The position numbers and the translations under genes are program-made. 64,000 bases of DNA from Polyodon spathula (taxonomy: Eukaryota; Chordata; Actinopteri; Acipenseriformes; Polyodontidae): contig NC_054534.1 of assembly GCF_017654505.1 (NCBI RefSeq), positions 43,312,226 to 43,376,225 of the forward strand, read 5' to 3'. Below the pieces are notes generated by a model. That model saw only the letters and a program-made list of their open reading frames with translations, searched no databases and had not been told where the DNA came from. Position 1 is the first letter of the stretch. Each line of letters begins with the position of its first letter. Of the stretch, positions 23,818 through 35,736 are shown in pieces.

Positions 23818-24528
23818 TGACAAAGTGGTTTATAATGTGCAAGTGTAGAGATGATGCAGTGCTCAGTAATAATAGATACAAGACAGTTCACAGTGAAAAA
23901 CAGCTCTTTTATTTGACTGGGTGCATGATCGCAACTCTTAAATAATAATAATAACTGGCTGTACACACCAGTGTGTATCACTCAGTTAAACCACAGGGTT
24001 CAGTCCTGAAATAATAATACACTAAACAAGACACACACAAACGCAATACGGTCACAAGTCCAGAGTGAGTGCGTAGTGAAAGTGATGATTTACAAGTTTA
24101 AATGTGCACAATGGTGAAGTGTAGTCTGGTTTTGTTTACTGGCTGTTTAGCTACAGTTCCGGGAGTTTAGCCTTCTATAATGACAAATGTGACAGTTTAA
24201 TAGATAGACATAAAAAACACAAAAACTCATGGTTTCTTTTTACAACACAGTAATCCTTTACAGGTCCTTTTGTAACCATAACCGGAACAAATTGCTTGGC
24301 CACATCCCCTGACACAAACAGGGTCTCTCTCTCCCTCCAATGTTGACATGGCGCTGACTTCTAGTATTGTGCTTTGCCCTCTTTTTGGATGGTCGACTTC
24401 TGACTGATCCTGGAATGAACTGTCAAACCATCCAGTCCAAGGCAAACTATTCCTGTTATACCATGCCCTCACAGGTCGGGAGGGAGATTGTTGACTTGGA
24501 TTCATTTTCTCTCTGTCCGAACCCTACA
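23818..24528 (-). mobile_element. LTR-like unit C with embedded pol piece
   Basis: On the plus strand it opens TGTGACAAAGTGG and closes with CCTCACAGGTCGGGAGGGAG followed by ATTGTTGACTTGG up to about ACCCTACA. This places it in the same family as units A, B, D and E, in minus orientation. Positions 24225-24360 do not match the other units. Instead they resemble the gypsy linker at 25320-25470 (shared words: CCGGAACA, GACACAAACAGGGT, CTCTCTCCCTCCAA, GTTGACATGG). The unit therefore looks like an LTR with a short pol segment inside it. Tandem AATAATAATA near 23941 is minor. Confidence 0.55.
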
Positions 24529-24539
24529 GCCTGTTGAGA

Positions 24540-25300
24540 AACACTGTAATGTATAGTAGCCATATAATGTCCATGGACCATTTTAACTTGATGAGTCTTT
24601 TATAAAACAAAAACACTTTATTACAAAATAATTTTCAAACAATGTATAATTTTATATATTTAATTGTGAGTGGATCCTGGGGTCAATAATGCTTCTGTTT
24701 TTACTCTTACTTTTGGTTTCACATTGAAATTTATTGGGTCAAGTTCCACCCTCTTGGTCCATCTTTCAGGGGTCCCTTATGTGGTTCCTGCTCACAGGAA
24801 AAACAATCAAGCAATTGTAATCTTATCATAGCAAAGTGTAAACCTGGCTCTCTCCCTCCTGTCCTGTAATACAAACTAACTCAACAGGCAGAAAGCTCCA
24901 GAGCGTTACGTGGCACTTTCTATTGAATGACCTGCACGCCGAGAGTGCCTCGTAACATTAGTTAACATTCTGAGGTGCTTACTAGGTGGCCGTTTCAAAA
25001 TGACAGGGGTACAATATGAGTGCGGCGACTGTGGTGTAATTTCCCCACATATTGGACTTTTTGACCAACATATCTGTATGCATTGTTTTTTGTAAAATAA
25101 AATCTAATAAAGTTTATTTAAATTAACAAAGTGAATCTGCAGCATCGCATGCAACATTCGAAATGCTTGGCTTGTTATTGTTTGTTCGGTTGGCCTTACA
25201 TTAAGTAATATTTTCTTAACTGCATTTAAAAAGAAAAATAATGAACGAATAGCACTGTGTTAAAGGTGAACTATATGTAACAATTTTTTTTATAGCTTTG
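24540..25300. other. No feature recognised
   Basis: The segment has a moderately GC-rich centre (24740-25050) between AT-rich flanks. I found no open frame with family motifs. It lies between two pieces of gypsy-type sequence on the same strand, so it may be unrecognised internal or LTR sequence. Confidence 0.3.
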
Positions 25301-25786
25301 CTATTTCTGCGAGATTAGGCTTTGTAATCCCTTTTTCTGACCTGGACTGAGGTTATTCCCCACCGGAACATCTATTGTTTGTCCAGTTGACATATATCGT
25401 CCGCTGGAAGGAGTGACACAAACAGGGTATCTCTCTCCCTCCAAAGTTGACATGGTAAATTTGGTGTTCAAGTCTCCGGTCGGGCTACTTAATTTCATAG
25501 CTTACTTGCCATTTCACAAACAGTTTACTGTCCGGTGTGGGAAACCATAGTAACACTGTCCCCTGGTTGTAGAACACAAATTCGGGCATTACAGTTACTA
25601 TGCCGTTCTTGTAAATGTTGTGTTGCTTTGAGATTTTCTTGGGCCAAACAGCGCTCACAGACCTCAGCGCCATTTTTCCTTTCATTACCATTAGAAGGGC
25701 TGTTAGTTAATTCTAACAAGCAGGCATGTGTGTAGTAACTGAGAGGTTTTGCCAGTAACTGGGAACTGGTGGACCCATACCATACC
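25301..25786 (-). pseudogene. Ty3/gypsy pol fragment 3: integrase C-terminus then RT linker
   Basis: The minus-strand frame 25525-25794 reads RCLAQENLKATQHLQERH and QPGDSV, the helix and strand at the C-terminal end of gypsy integrases. An overlapping frame (25485-25691) continues with LLWFPTPDSKLFVKWQVSYEIK, the GPY/F-like module. The frame at 25301-25498 then gives LSSPTGD, MSTLEGERYPVCV and LSPGQKKGLQSLISQK, a segment that normally stands just before the reverse transcriptase core. So integrase again precedes RT. The 5' side is cut by the inverted-repeat element at 25787. Two frame changes and lost segments show decay. Confidence 0.7.
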
Positions 25787-27478
25787 GGTGTCACGGGAAA
25801 TAAGTTAGCTGGGAAATAAGTTAGCAGGGAAATAAGTTAGCTGGGAAATAAGTTAGTGTTTGCCTTTTTGAGCCTTTCTACACATGCATGAATCCTAGAA
25901 TTTAAAGGCAAGGTTGTCTGTGTTCATCGAAAATTACAGGACACCATTTGTATTTTTTCTTTTGAAAAACGGAAACAATTTTTTGCATTGTAGATAATAA
26001 TTTTTGTTTAAATATGTTGTCATCTTATTTATCAAAGTGTATTGCAGACAGTTTATTTTTTTTAAAGGTTACATTTATCGTAATGTATATTTACATTTAA
26101 TTTATATTATAAACACATTTTATCTTGAGGAAATTGCTCACTGTATTTCAGTTTTTTTTTTTTTTTTTAACATAAATAAATATTTTAAAAACATTACTTT
26201 GTCGGTATAATTTATGTCTATGCATAGTTAAAATCACTACTTTCCAAATGTGTATTTCCTTTAAAAAATGTCATCCATGGACATATCACATATAGTGGGG
26301 TAAGCAAATAAGTGTTTATGTAAGCTCACTTTAACAAAGTTATATTATTTTCATGTAAATTGCTGGGTGATTTTGAACCTTTTCAATAAATTGAGTGGGA
26401 AAGTGGGTACAAACACTTTTCTTCATGTAGAGAATAATGTTTTTGACGTTGTAATCAAGTCTATGTGGGATATTTAAACCTATTAATATAGAAAATGGAC
26501 ATGTTTTTAGTGGAAGATGGTGTTTTAAGGTGTATATCATAATTTGAGAAATGCACAAAATGATTGACTTCCTATACATACTGTCCTAAAGTGCAATTAC
26601 ATTATATATATGAACATCTGTAATCGAGTTGACATGGTGGATGTACTCGCACAACGCCAATTCAGACAGTTCTCCAATTTAATATCATACCCTGTTCAAA
26701 AATCTGATCCTCACTTCTACAATAAAAGTCCCCAATCATTAGTCATTGTATTTGAGGAAAGATCACACGTCATAGCACGTTATACTTTTTACTTGTAGAT
26801 CATTATGTGAGAACTTGCTCTTATCTGATTTGTTTTAATTATTATGTTTTATACAAGATCTCAATAATCAGATATAAAGATATCATGAATATAATGTAGA
26901 TATCATACAGCATTCATTTCATACCATGCAGTAATACTTATGTCTATATACATTTCTCAATAAAAAAGACACTTAAATGCACTTTTATTAAAACAAAACA
27001 ATACACACAATACATGTACACAATTCAAAATATACAATACAAAACAATATATACAATAAAACCAAAGGCGTAAGGGTGGGTATGGAAAGGGAAAGGATAT
27101 ATTTTCAGAAGGTGTGGTTTAATTCCATGCTGGAGGTTTTTTAGGAAAATGTCATTACCAGTGTCATTCCTATGGACAGCACCCCCCCTAAAAATCTCAT
27201 CTTGATTTAATTTCAGGATGCCAAATTAAATCCCCTTACAAAATCCAAAATTACATTGTTCACCCACCCATAAAAATAAATTGCACAACAAATGATAAAT
27301 TATTTCTGATCATGTCATAACCCATATACAAAATAATGCAAGTATTGCATTTATTTCTCTTTCCCTAATACTTGCAAATATATTGCAAGTACATGTATGA
27401 AGAAAACAATATAATGTAGCCAGCGATTAAGAGTAAAAAGGCTCAAAAAGGCAAACACTAACTTATTATCTGTAACAC
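25787..27478. mobile_element. 1.7-kb inverted-repeat element of unknown family
   Basis: The ends are inverted copies. Left: TACCGGTGTCAC, then a 16-bp tandem array, then TTAGTGTTTGCCTTTTTGAG and CCTTTCTAC. Right (reverse complement): TACCGGTGTTACAGATAATA, then the same TTAGTGTTTGCCTTTTTGAG and CCTTT. Outside the ends the sequences diverge; CCA on both sides could be a 3-bp target duplication. The interior is AT-rich, with no frame above 80 codons and no transposase motif, so it is a non-autonomous DNA transposon candidate. It interrupts gypsy fragment 3. I cannot assign a superfamily. Confidence 0.65.
25795..25857. repeat. 16-bp subterminal tandem repeat, four copies
   Basis: The unit gggaaataagttagct is repeated four times with single-base changes in the third and last copies. 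It lies within the left inverted end of the 25787-27478 element. The right end has only one degenerate equivalent. Confidence 0.95.
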
Positions 27479-27559
27479 CGGTACCAATGTCATGATCCGT
27501 TCTGTTCCCGTAGCATACCGCACAGACTCAGTGCTAAAGTCACTGAATCTGTACCAGAC

Positions 27560-27857
27560 GACTCGGTTCCGACCCTCTACTGACCAGGGCTTACATCCCT
27601 GGTTACTGTACACTGCATTGCTACTTGCATAATGTCTGGGTTTTATCCCAGCGAGACATGCAAGGCCAGTCTGCCTGTTGATGACAAGCACAGCAGATGT
27701 TCTTCCTGCTGGGGCCAGAGCCCATGCTGGAAGATGTCCTCACGGTCTTCCTCATCTTCCTCTGCCTCTCCTTCTTCTCTGCTGATGAACAGGAAGAAGA
27801 GTTGGTGTCCATCTCCATCTCTCAGGAGGTGGGCGTACAGGAGCTGGTGTTCTGTGG
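27560..27857 (+). pseudogene. DIRS-type gag, N-terminal piece
   Basis: The frame from 27632 reads MSGFYPSETCKASLPVDDKH and then CSSCWG, a CX-rich zinc-like motif (C..C...P..D.H..C..C.G) typical of the first protein of DIRS retroelements. The nucleotide sequence from 'ttactgtacactgcattg' on parallels 38990-39080, where a longer DIRS copy starts. Homology ends in an acidic Glu-rich stretch at about 27857, where LTR-like unit E begins. Confidence 0.55.
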
Positions 27858-28551
27858 CAAAGTGGTTGGTAGTGGAAATGGGTGTAGCGGTGATGCGGTG
27901 CAGGAGTATGAACAGACAACGATAATCCACTGAAAAGTGCTTTATAGCTTTTCCAGGTCTGGTGACCGAAAAAGAAAACAATCCCCGGCAATACACAACG
28001 ACGTGTAAAGCTCGGGGATAACAGAAACAGGGCACAGTCCCGAACAAAAATAAACAGACAGTCACCAGTCCTGGGAGAGTGCAGTCGTGCTGGTGGGTGG
28101 TGAAAACATGGATACGGTGGTGTGCAGGGGTGCTCCGGACAGTGCTGACCCTTTGCGACAGCTCCGGAGTAGCGCTTTAACTGTCTACAGTGAAACAAAC
28201 ACAGATGGTTAATAAACAAACACAACACGTATCAAAAACACTGCGAGTTCCACTCTCGCTCCTTCTTTCTCCAAGCGTTTTACCCAAACGAAGGAAAAGA
28301 TCAGCATTACCCTGGCCCCTATATGTACTCCCATATGACATCTAGGTAAACGCTTGCAGCTGCCCCTCGTTTACCTTTCAGGTCAATACAGTCCTACAAC
28401 AGAGTCTCGCTTCCTTCCAGGCTGACCGACTTCCTGGTCCCGGAAACGAACTGTCAGGCCAGCCCTTCCAGATACTTCTTCTCTCATTCTTTAGCACCCT
28501 CACAGGTCGGGAGGAAGATTTATCACCAGAACATTGTATTTCTGTCACATT
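27858..28551 (-). mobile_element. LTR-like unit E
   Basis: The plus-strand edges are TGTGGCAAAGTGG and CCTCACAGGTCGGGAGGAAG...TTCTGTCACA. On the minus strand this gives a TG...CA unit of about 694 bp starting TGTGACAGAAATACAATG. It is the closest relative of unit D (shared CCCAAACGAAGGAAAAGAT and the gctccggag segment). It follows a DIRS gag piece directly. TTC stands on both sides but a 4-6 bp duplication is not evident. Long open frames across it on both strands are chance openings in GC-rich sequence. Confidence 0.6.
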
Positions 28552-28639
28552 CCCCGATTAAACATGAAGATAGTTTGATTACCTAAGGAGACCTCGGCCA
28601 TTGGCCATTCAATTTAATGTAATTAAGAACGCTTCTGAT

Positions 28640-28960
28640 CATCTTCCAAAATCATTTTCATTAACTTACGTTGAACGGCCAGAAGTTGTGAATCTGTGTC
28701 TTCTGGGTTGGGAGGGTGAGTGACTGCCATGTTTTCTGCTCTCTTTGTGCTGTGAAACTGACCCACTATATCTGTTTCTGGTTCTCCTAGGCATTCTGCC
28801 GATACTCCTGCTCCTGCAGAAACTCCAGGAACTGCTCAGCATCCATCCTGGTTGACCTTTAGGGGGTGTTTCAATCCCACCCTGACACCACGTGTGGGAG
28901 GAGCAGGAGTGATGCAGCTGAATATTAAACAAATATGACAGAGTCCAGGTATTTTGTTGA
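28640..28960 (-). mobile_element. Candidate LTR/gag junction of a gypsy-type element
   Basis: On the minus strand a possible LTR end (CTCCTCCCACA, at about 28895-28905) is followed by TGGTGTCAGGGTGGGATTG, which has the TGG start and length of a primer-binding site. Then comes an ATG opening MDAEQFLEFLQEQEYRQNA before a stop, a glutamine/glutamate-rich start as in some gypsy gag proteins. The LTR body upstream (above 28905) has no paired copy here, so the call rests on the junction alone. Confidence 0.35.
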
Positions 28961-31100
28961 TATGTCTCACAACATAATATTTATTTATACAGATAACTGG
29001 CATTTGTGGCCACGGTGCAACCCTCTAGGGGTAGAATAATTTTATATTAAAATTCAAATTTAACAAAAAAAATTAAACTGGGTAAACAACAATAAATTAA
29101 ACAGGCTGTCCTAAAATAAACAAGTTTGGTGATGGCCCGCAACAGAAAGAAAACGACATGATTGTTTAAAGAACTGAAGATATCTTTTAAAATCTTAAAC
29201 TGAGTAAGTTATGCTTTTTTTGTATTTATAAAAGTTTCAAAGATAAACAAGGATAGATCATGTCTGTGCAGCCCTTTTTAATAGTTTTTTTTTTTTTTTT
29301 TTATGTTTTACGTTTACCTTACAAGGAAAAAATTACTTGTGGATTCTATTTTAGACACCTTCGGAAAGCTCTATCTGTGCTCACCGGCTTTTGTGTTCAT
29401 CTTTTTTTTTTTTTTTTTTTTTTTTAAATAGTCTGAATGTTTCTTTATATATATTGAAATGAATAGGTTGTTTTCTGCATTGCGCTACACAATCACTTTT
29501 TTAACCAGGGAACCCATTGAATTGGTATCGGCATTAACATTCTAAATCTATGTTGCAGGGCTGAATCAGTTATTAAAGTAGGAATTTATAGCGTTATGTG
29601 GTAGAATCTGTGAAATGATCTATGCTGTAAAGGAAAACTATATGCATTTGTAATTCCTTTGGATTAGACTTATAACTGTGAAATGCCTCAGTCTGGTTTA
29701 AATGTATTGTTTGAGTTATACTTTAATCCCTTCATACAGCAGGAATCCCTCACTGTCTTTTGTTAGCTTTACAGGCTAATCCTGTGAGTAGAAAGTGAAT
29801 AACTTATTGCACCTTGTAGATACAGTAAATGATGAAAGGGTGTTTTGAAATATCCTTCAGCTAGGGGGAAATTCAATCTAAAACTAAGCAGGTGCAGCGT
29901 TCCAGTTTGCTGGTTCTAGTACGCAGCATCAACCCAAACAATTCCTAAAGTTGAAGGCGCCGCAAAATGGGAGGAGAGATATAACACAGGATGTTTTCCC
30001 TTTTGGGAGTAACCTGAAGTTACCCTTTCCATGAATCATACCGGCCTTTACTGAAACAAAAGAAGGGACTCAAACTGCAGAAACCCCTGTGTTAGGAGCA
30101 TGGAAACAACAAAATGGAAGAAAACGTGTATTTTGTAATTTATTATTTGAAGCATCCCAAACACTTGGCAGTAACTAGACATGACTGTAAATGTATGCAT
30201 ACCAGTTCGGTTTGAGTGTATTTAGAGGGGCAGGACTAGACAATTTATATTTAAAGAATAAAACTGCAATAAAAAGTAAAACAATCTATGTATTTTCAAT
30301 GTCAACACTGATGCATATAAAAATATAAAAACAATCGTGATTATGTTGCAGGAATGCCTATGATAGCACGCCAGGCAGCAACAATATGTAATGTGTTTTT
30401 TTCTTTTGTGAACTTTATATCCTGTTCAGTAAAGGTTTAAGTTTAAGCAGAAAATATCTGCAATTGGAAGTCACTCTGCCTTACGCTATCCATGCTGTAA
30501 TTTTATCTTGATTTTTCACACAGTGTGAAATTGGCCTTTTATCAAGAACCTGTACATTATTTATTAGAAGAATTAAAATTTTGTAGCATAGTTGGACTAC
30601 AAACTCCTGTACTGCCGCTCCGAAGGGACTTGACTGTCCATTGTAGTGACATGACTTTACAAAGAGAAAGTCTTGTTCTCACACTTGGCTTCACTGCTAA
30701 TTTGTTTGGAGGAGCATCTGTCATACTGTTCTGTTCATTCTCAGTGGAATGAGGAAAATCACTGACCTTTGTGCACTTTATCCTGGCAGTAGCCCCAAAA
30801 CTCTGCTGGCATTGCAGACTGTCAGGCATATTCTGCTAACAGTTTATTTCTTCAATTCTCCTTGCTTTGAAATATATCCTAGGTCACTAACATTTTTATG
30901 CTTTCATTATATGTTGGCACAAATGGAATTTGATTCTGGCTTAAGCCCGGATTGTACTTCTATATGACTTTCGAGTGAGGGATTACTATACAGTATGAAA
31001 ATGTTGTTTTCTTTTGACCTCCAAGGAGGTCTTGTGAAACCGAGGTTGTTATATTATCACCCTTTTCTGTGGTTAAAACACTTTTTGTTATAATGGTTAA
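28961..31100. other. Anonymous AT-rich DNA
   Basis: T-runs at 29287-29302 and 29403-29425. No family-level protein match among the short frames. Possibly intronic or ancient repeat sequence. Confidence 0.35.
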
Positions 31101-31108
31101 GTAATTGT

Positions 31109-31346
31109 ACCCACCTTTATAAAAGTTTGCCATAGTGAAATCATAGGGAAATCTAATAAAGCATAGTGAAAGTATGGTAAAACATACATAGACATTTTAA
31201 GTTCCAGAGAGGTGTGGTAAAGCATATTAAAAGACATGGAAAACAATGGTAATCTGTGGTGAATTAATAACATAGCCATGGGGAAAGCTTGGGAAAACTG
31301 CAATTTTGTTTTGCAATTTTACCATGGTAAACTTTTATAAGGGGGT
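31109..31346. mobile_element. Short MITE with CCTTTATAAAAGTTT ends
   Basis: The left end ACCCACCTTTATAAAAGTTT, continuing GCCATAGT, is the inverted copy of the right end (reverse complement ACCCCCTTATAAAAGTTTAC, continuing CATGGTAA). The unit is about 238 bp and non-coding. Internal 'ggtaaagcat' and 'agtatggtaaa' words add subterminal repetition. Superfamily unknown; no clear target duplication. Confidence 0.65.
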
Positions 31347-31349
31347 TTC

Positions 31350-34300
31350 TGTGCTTCAGGTGTTATAATAGCTTTAGCCTTTGGAAGGAATCACTACTTT
31401 CATTGAGTCTCGGAAAATGGGTGTTTTTACTGTGTTTGACTTTGGAAGCTGAATAAATTTCTTTTTTTTTTATCAGGATCCATATTTGTAAGTGTTTCTG
31501 GTATACTAAGAGACTTCAGATCTACTACCTGACTATTTTCTGTTCCCCATAATGTCACAGTCTGGCACTAAGTTCTAACTTTCTCCATCTGTGACAAGTC
31601 TCTGAAACATGTTTCTGAGGTTGAGTTTCTCATCTTGATGCTGGGTTCCAGGTCTGATTTAAGGATATTTCAAATAACTCCTCATTAATTGATCAACTGT
31701 TTCATGTAGAACCCTGCTGAAATCTTTCATTGAGGTGACATTTATAGCACTTTTCTAGCTCAAAACATTGTGTTATTTGCTTGTTGGCACAAGGGAGTCT
31801 TGAGGGAGTTGCGTTTACAATAAGAAGGCCACTCTTCACTAATATGAGGCTCTATGAGCCAGAATGAATTGTATTGATTTATAAAATGCAGTCTACAGAT
31901 TTACAGTCTAGTAATCGAGTAAATCTAGTAAAAAGAAAAGTTAATATTTTTTATATAGCATTTTAATATGTAAATATGGTAAAAGGCAAACTAGGTTAGC
32001 TACACCTAAAATCGAAAGACAAAAATCATTAAATTCTTTGGGAAAGTTTGTCTTGAAATGTTTCTAAATAGTAAACTTTACATTTTTTTAAACATACTAA
32101 CAAATGCACGCTTGACCACAAAGTAGACTCAGAAATACTTTTATAGATTACACAACACAATTTTTTTTCTAATCCGCTAATACTTTAGCGACTATTGTGT
32201 TTTTTTTGTTTGTTTGTTTGTTTTGTTTTTTTGTAAGATTTAAATATCAGGTTCATGCATTAAGAAAGCAGTATCACTTATTTGCTAATTTACAAAAAAA
32301 AACATACATAATACCTTCAATTTGAAAGATTAGTCTATGCCTTCCCAGAGACTCTCTTGGCAGCCATTTCTGGGTTTCTTTGTAACCAACAGAACATCAG
32401 CTTTTTCCACAGCTAGCCAATCAGAAGTAATAGGGGTGGGACACTTTTTTAAATGTTTGTGTGTAGGTGCTAGACTTCCGCAATTCAGTTTTCAGAAACT
32501 TGCGTGGCTCTCTACAGATATACTCGGAGTGTCTTCCTATCAACAGAACGAACACAGGAAAAAAACAAAACAACTATTTGTCCAACAGGCAATGTATAAC
32601 GATAAAACTTGTCGTCCCTCACACAAATGTCCTTAACCTTGAACTGCACACCCCTAAACACTAGAACTGCCTTTTTAGGTCTATCAGTAAACATGCAAAG
32701 ATGTGTTTCTAGTGTCGATGTCATCCCTAAATTGAGTATGATTGCAAGAGGTTTGCCATCATTATGAATAGCAATACTGTCTGTCTAGAATAACAAACAG
32801 GTAATCAGGTTTTCATTGGTAGACTGAAACTGTTTGATTTCAACAAATAGTAGCCATCACCAGTAAATTTTACATTTGAGCTAGATGAATATTCTCTTGG
32901 CAGGTATTGTGTGTTTGCAGTATGTAGAGTAAATTGAAAAGTACAGTCGACAGATCTCATAGCAAACCAGTCAAGGACATGCTGTTTTGGTCTAATTTAC
33001 ACACATTCCTGACCAGTCAATAATACATTTGTCTGTATGTGGTTATTGATTTTTGGATATTTTGTCCTTTCTGTGACATATAATCAAAATTGAACTTGGA
33101 CTGCCTCTACCCCATAAGTAGGGGTCTACTTAAACCATGGTAAATTTACGTATTTTTCGTGGGTAGGTTATGGAATAAAATTAGGATTGCGCTGACATTT
33201 TGTGGACTTGTTTAAACATTAAATAAACCTAAGTAGAAAATATTTCAGAGCACTATAAAAGACTTGCTTCCTTGCTAAAACAGAGTGCTGTCTATTGTTA
33301 AAGGGAAGCATGCATCATCTTCCAGCAGTTGCTGCCGACATTCTGTCTGGTGTGGACTTGCCCACACATTGAGACTGCATGTCTGCATCCACTGAATTGG
33401 CTGGAAGTGTAAGGCAAAGCTTTGCCAAGTTATACAGATATGGAAATTGATTAGAAACAGTCCCAAAACGCAGTTAGCCAAGGGCATCTGGCATACTTTA
33501 ATAAAGGTAATATTTGCAGCACATTTATTTTATTAGTAACAAGTCAAAACAATGAAAATGTGCCTATTCGAGTCAAAAATTCTAACTGCATTTAAAAAGT
33601 AAGTAGCAGGTTGTTTGAAGCGAGCTGGCTGTGCCAGATCATAAATGTAGTATTGATTTAACTTGGCTACAACAGACAGGAATACTTTTTGTCTTTCCAG
33701 TTTGTTTTCTGAAAGCTGTTTATTTTACATAGTAGCCTTTCATTTAATGTGTGATTCTGAAGCTAGTGATCGATCATATTTTCTCCAAAGACACACTACA
33801 AGATGTGAAAAACAATTACCTCCATCTGCATGTACTTTGGGAAATATCTTGACACAATCACCAGCCAAAATATACTTAGCTTTTTTTGCTTTGTCGTCCA
33901 TTTCTGATATTTTAGCTCCAATGCTGAAAACTAGATTTTAGCAACCTAAATCAAAACAATGCAGCACTGACTTTGTCCCACCCCATACTTTACAGTAGAG
34001 GTCACAGAAAAGTCAATACAGACGCACTGATAGGCTGATTAAAAAATTGTTGTCATTTGAACAGTAAACAAGAACGCTAACTGCTTTAGGGTATTTTTTT
34101 TGTAAATGTTATTTGTCTAAGGATGTTTTTTTTGTTGTTGTTTTTTTTGTCTAATTGCAATTCAAACAGGACGGCAAAGGAATAACAAAAAAGCCTATCT
34201 ACAGAAGGAAGATACATAGTTTGCGTCGCTTGCATTGCACAGTAGTTCATTTAAACAAGGTTTCTTTTTTTTTTTCTCTCCGTACTTGTCCAGTATGCAC

Positions 34301-35145
34301 TGGCCCCTAAAAAAGGTGAATTTTGCAGTGACCCATCAATTTCTCGATTTCCGTGAAATCCGTGAACTCACGACTTAGGTAGATCCATACCCATAAGCTT
34401 TATATTAAAATTTGAAAACAGTTTAGAGCATTTTAAATAAAACATAATTCGAGATGCTACAGAATGTTCTACAGATAATAGAAACTAATTTATTTTCACA
34501 CGCACTGTTTAAAATATATAATTTTTTCAGAGTAAAACAGGTTTAAACGGCACTGCATCGCAAAAGAACACTCAATACTGCATCTCCAGCCAAGCCCCAC
34601 CCTTTGTTCACCGTATTTATCACATACCTCTTCATAGTACTGCATTCTGATAAATCCTCTCCTGATCACTCGTTTTATCACCAAACTCCTCAATAATGTG
34701 ATCCAAGTCATTATTTTATTACTATAACATCTCAAAAAGTTCTGCAAATGTCCATGATAGTCTTTGAGCACTGGATGCAGAAGCAGCTATCTTCTTTGTT
34801 TGTGTCCGTGTTATCTCTGTGGTGCAGGGGCTATGTGTATTGCTCAGACACTCCTCTTTTTTCGGCTCCTATCAATCTCACTCGAACATTGAAAGGTTTT
34901 CTCTGCTTTTTACGGAGAAAAAATGACTAGAGACCTGTGCTTGATGTCTTTTTGATGATGTCGGACAGTGTCCAAGATTGAACTGGAAAGGGAAAATTGT
35001 AATGTCAGACCTGGTACAACATAGGATGGCAAGGGCTTAAATATCAGTAGAAAAAATTGCAGTGTGTTGCACCCTTTTTGTGTAAATGGGCTGCCTCTCA
35101 CATAACTGATTTATGTATTATACAAATGGAATGACATGCTTAATA
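31350..35145. other. Anonymous AT-rich DNA, possible old MITE pieces
   Basis: No coding feature recognised. 'ggggtctacttaaaccatgg' (about 33121-33140) and 'aggtgaattttgcagtgacc' (about 34314-34333) have the look of fish DNA-transposon termini, but I could not pair them. T-runs at 32161-32168 and 34265-34275. Confidence 0.3.
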
Positions 35146-35147
35146 TA

Positions 35148-35736
35148 TGTAGCACCTGGGAGGGACACTCATTCTTTTAGATTTGAGTGGGACTAAGACC
35201 ACAACAGTATGCAAGGCAACGAACATCATTTTATTAAATACACAGTCATGGCAAGGGGTTTGCATTATGCAATAAAAACAATAAATAGTTAATTATAATT
35301 AAAGTGCAGTGCTGCTCAACAAGATCGCGGAGACGGGGCTTACTAAAAACAACAATAAAACCAATACTTTAAAGCTCCCTGTCTCCAGCACGCCTCCAAA
35401 ATCCCCAATGCCTTTTAAAAAATAATAAATCTAAAACGATTAAAAACACACACACACGGAAAGAGACAGGAAGCACAGCAGGATCCTCGCTCTAAATGTC
35501 GACAACTGTTTTATTCATTTTTTCTCCAAACCCACCGCCGAACACAAACAAGTCTAATTCCTTTTCTGCTCCTGCTGGCTGTGAGTCCAACTTCTACTCC
35601 AGAAACCCGGGTTCACATCCAAGACAACATCCAATCTCTCTAATGGATGAAATCAGGAACTTTTATACCAGATGCTCAGCTTCTTCAAATTATCCAATTG
35701 ACACCTATAGGAGCTGAGAACAGGAGAACAACAACA
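35148..35736 (-). mobile_element. LTR candidate
   Basis: The block opens TGTAGCACC and closes ACAACA, giving TG...CA ends, about 589 bp apart. On the minus strand a TATA box (GGTATAAAAG, complement at about 35660-35669) stands roughly 75 bp from the start, and AATAAA signals lie further on (complement of TTTATTCATT near 35509). This promoter-then-polyA order fits an LTR. There is no second copy in the window and no target duplication, so it remains a candidate. Confidence 0.4.

Noticed and set aside
25795..25857. Possible CRISPR-like array
   Set aside because: The 16-bp units are directly adjacent without spacers and lie in a transposon end; the genome is eukaryotic.
27643..28228. Long minus-strand frames of 140 and 158 codons
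   Set aside because: They cross the boundary between the DIRS gag piece and LTR-like unit E, so they are chance openings.
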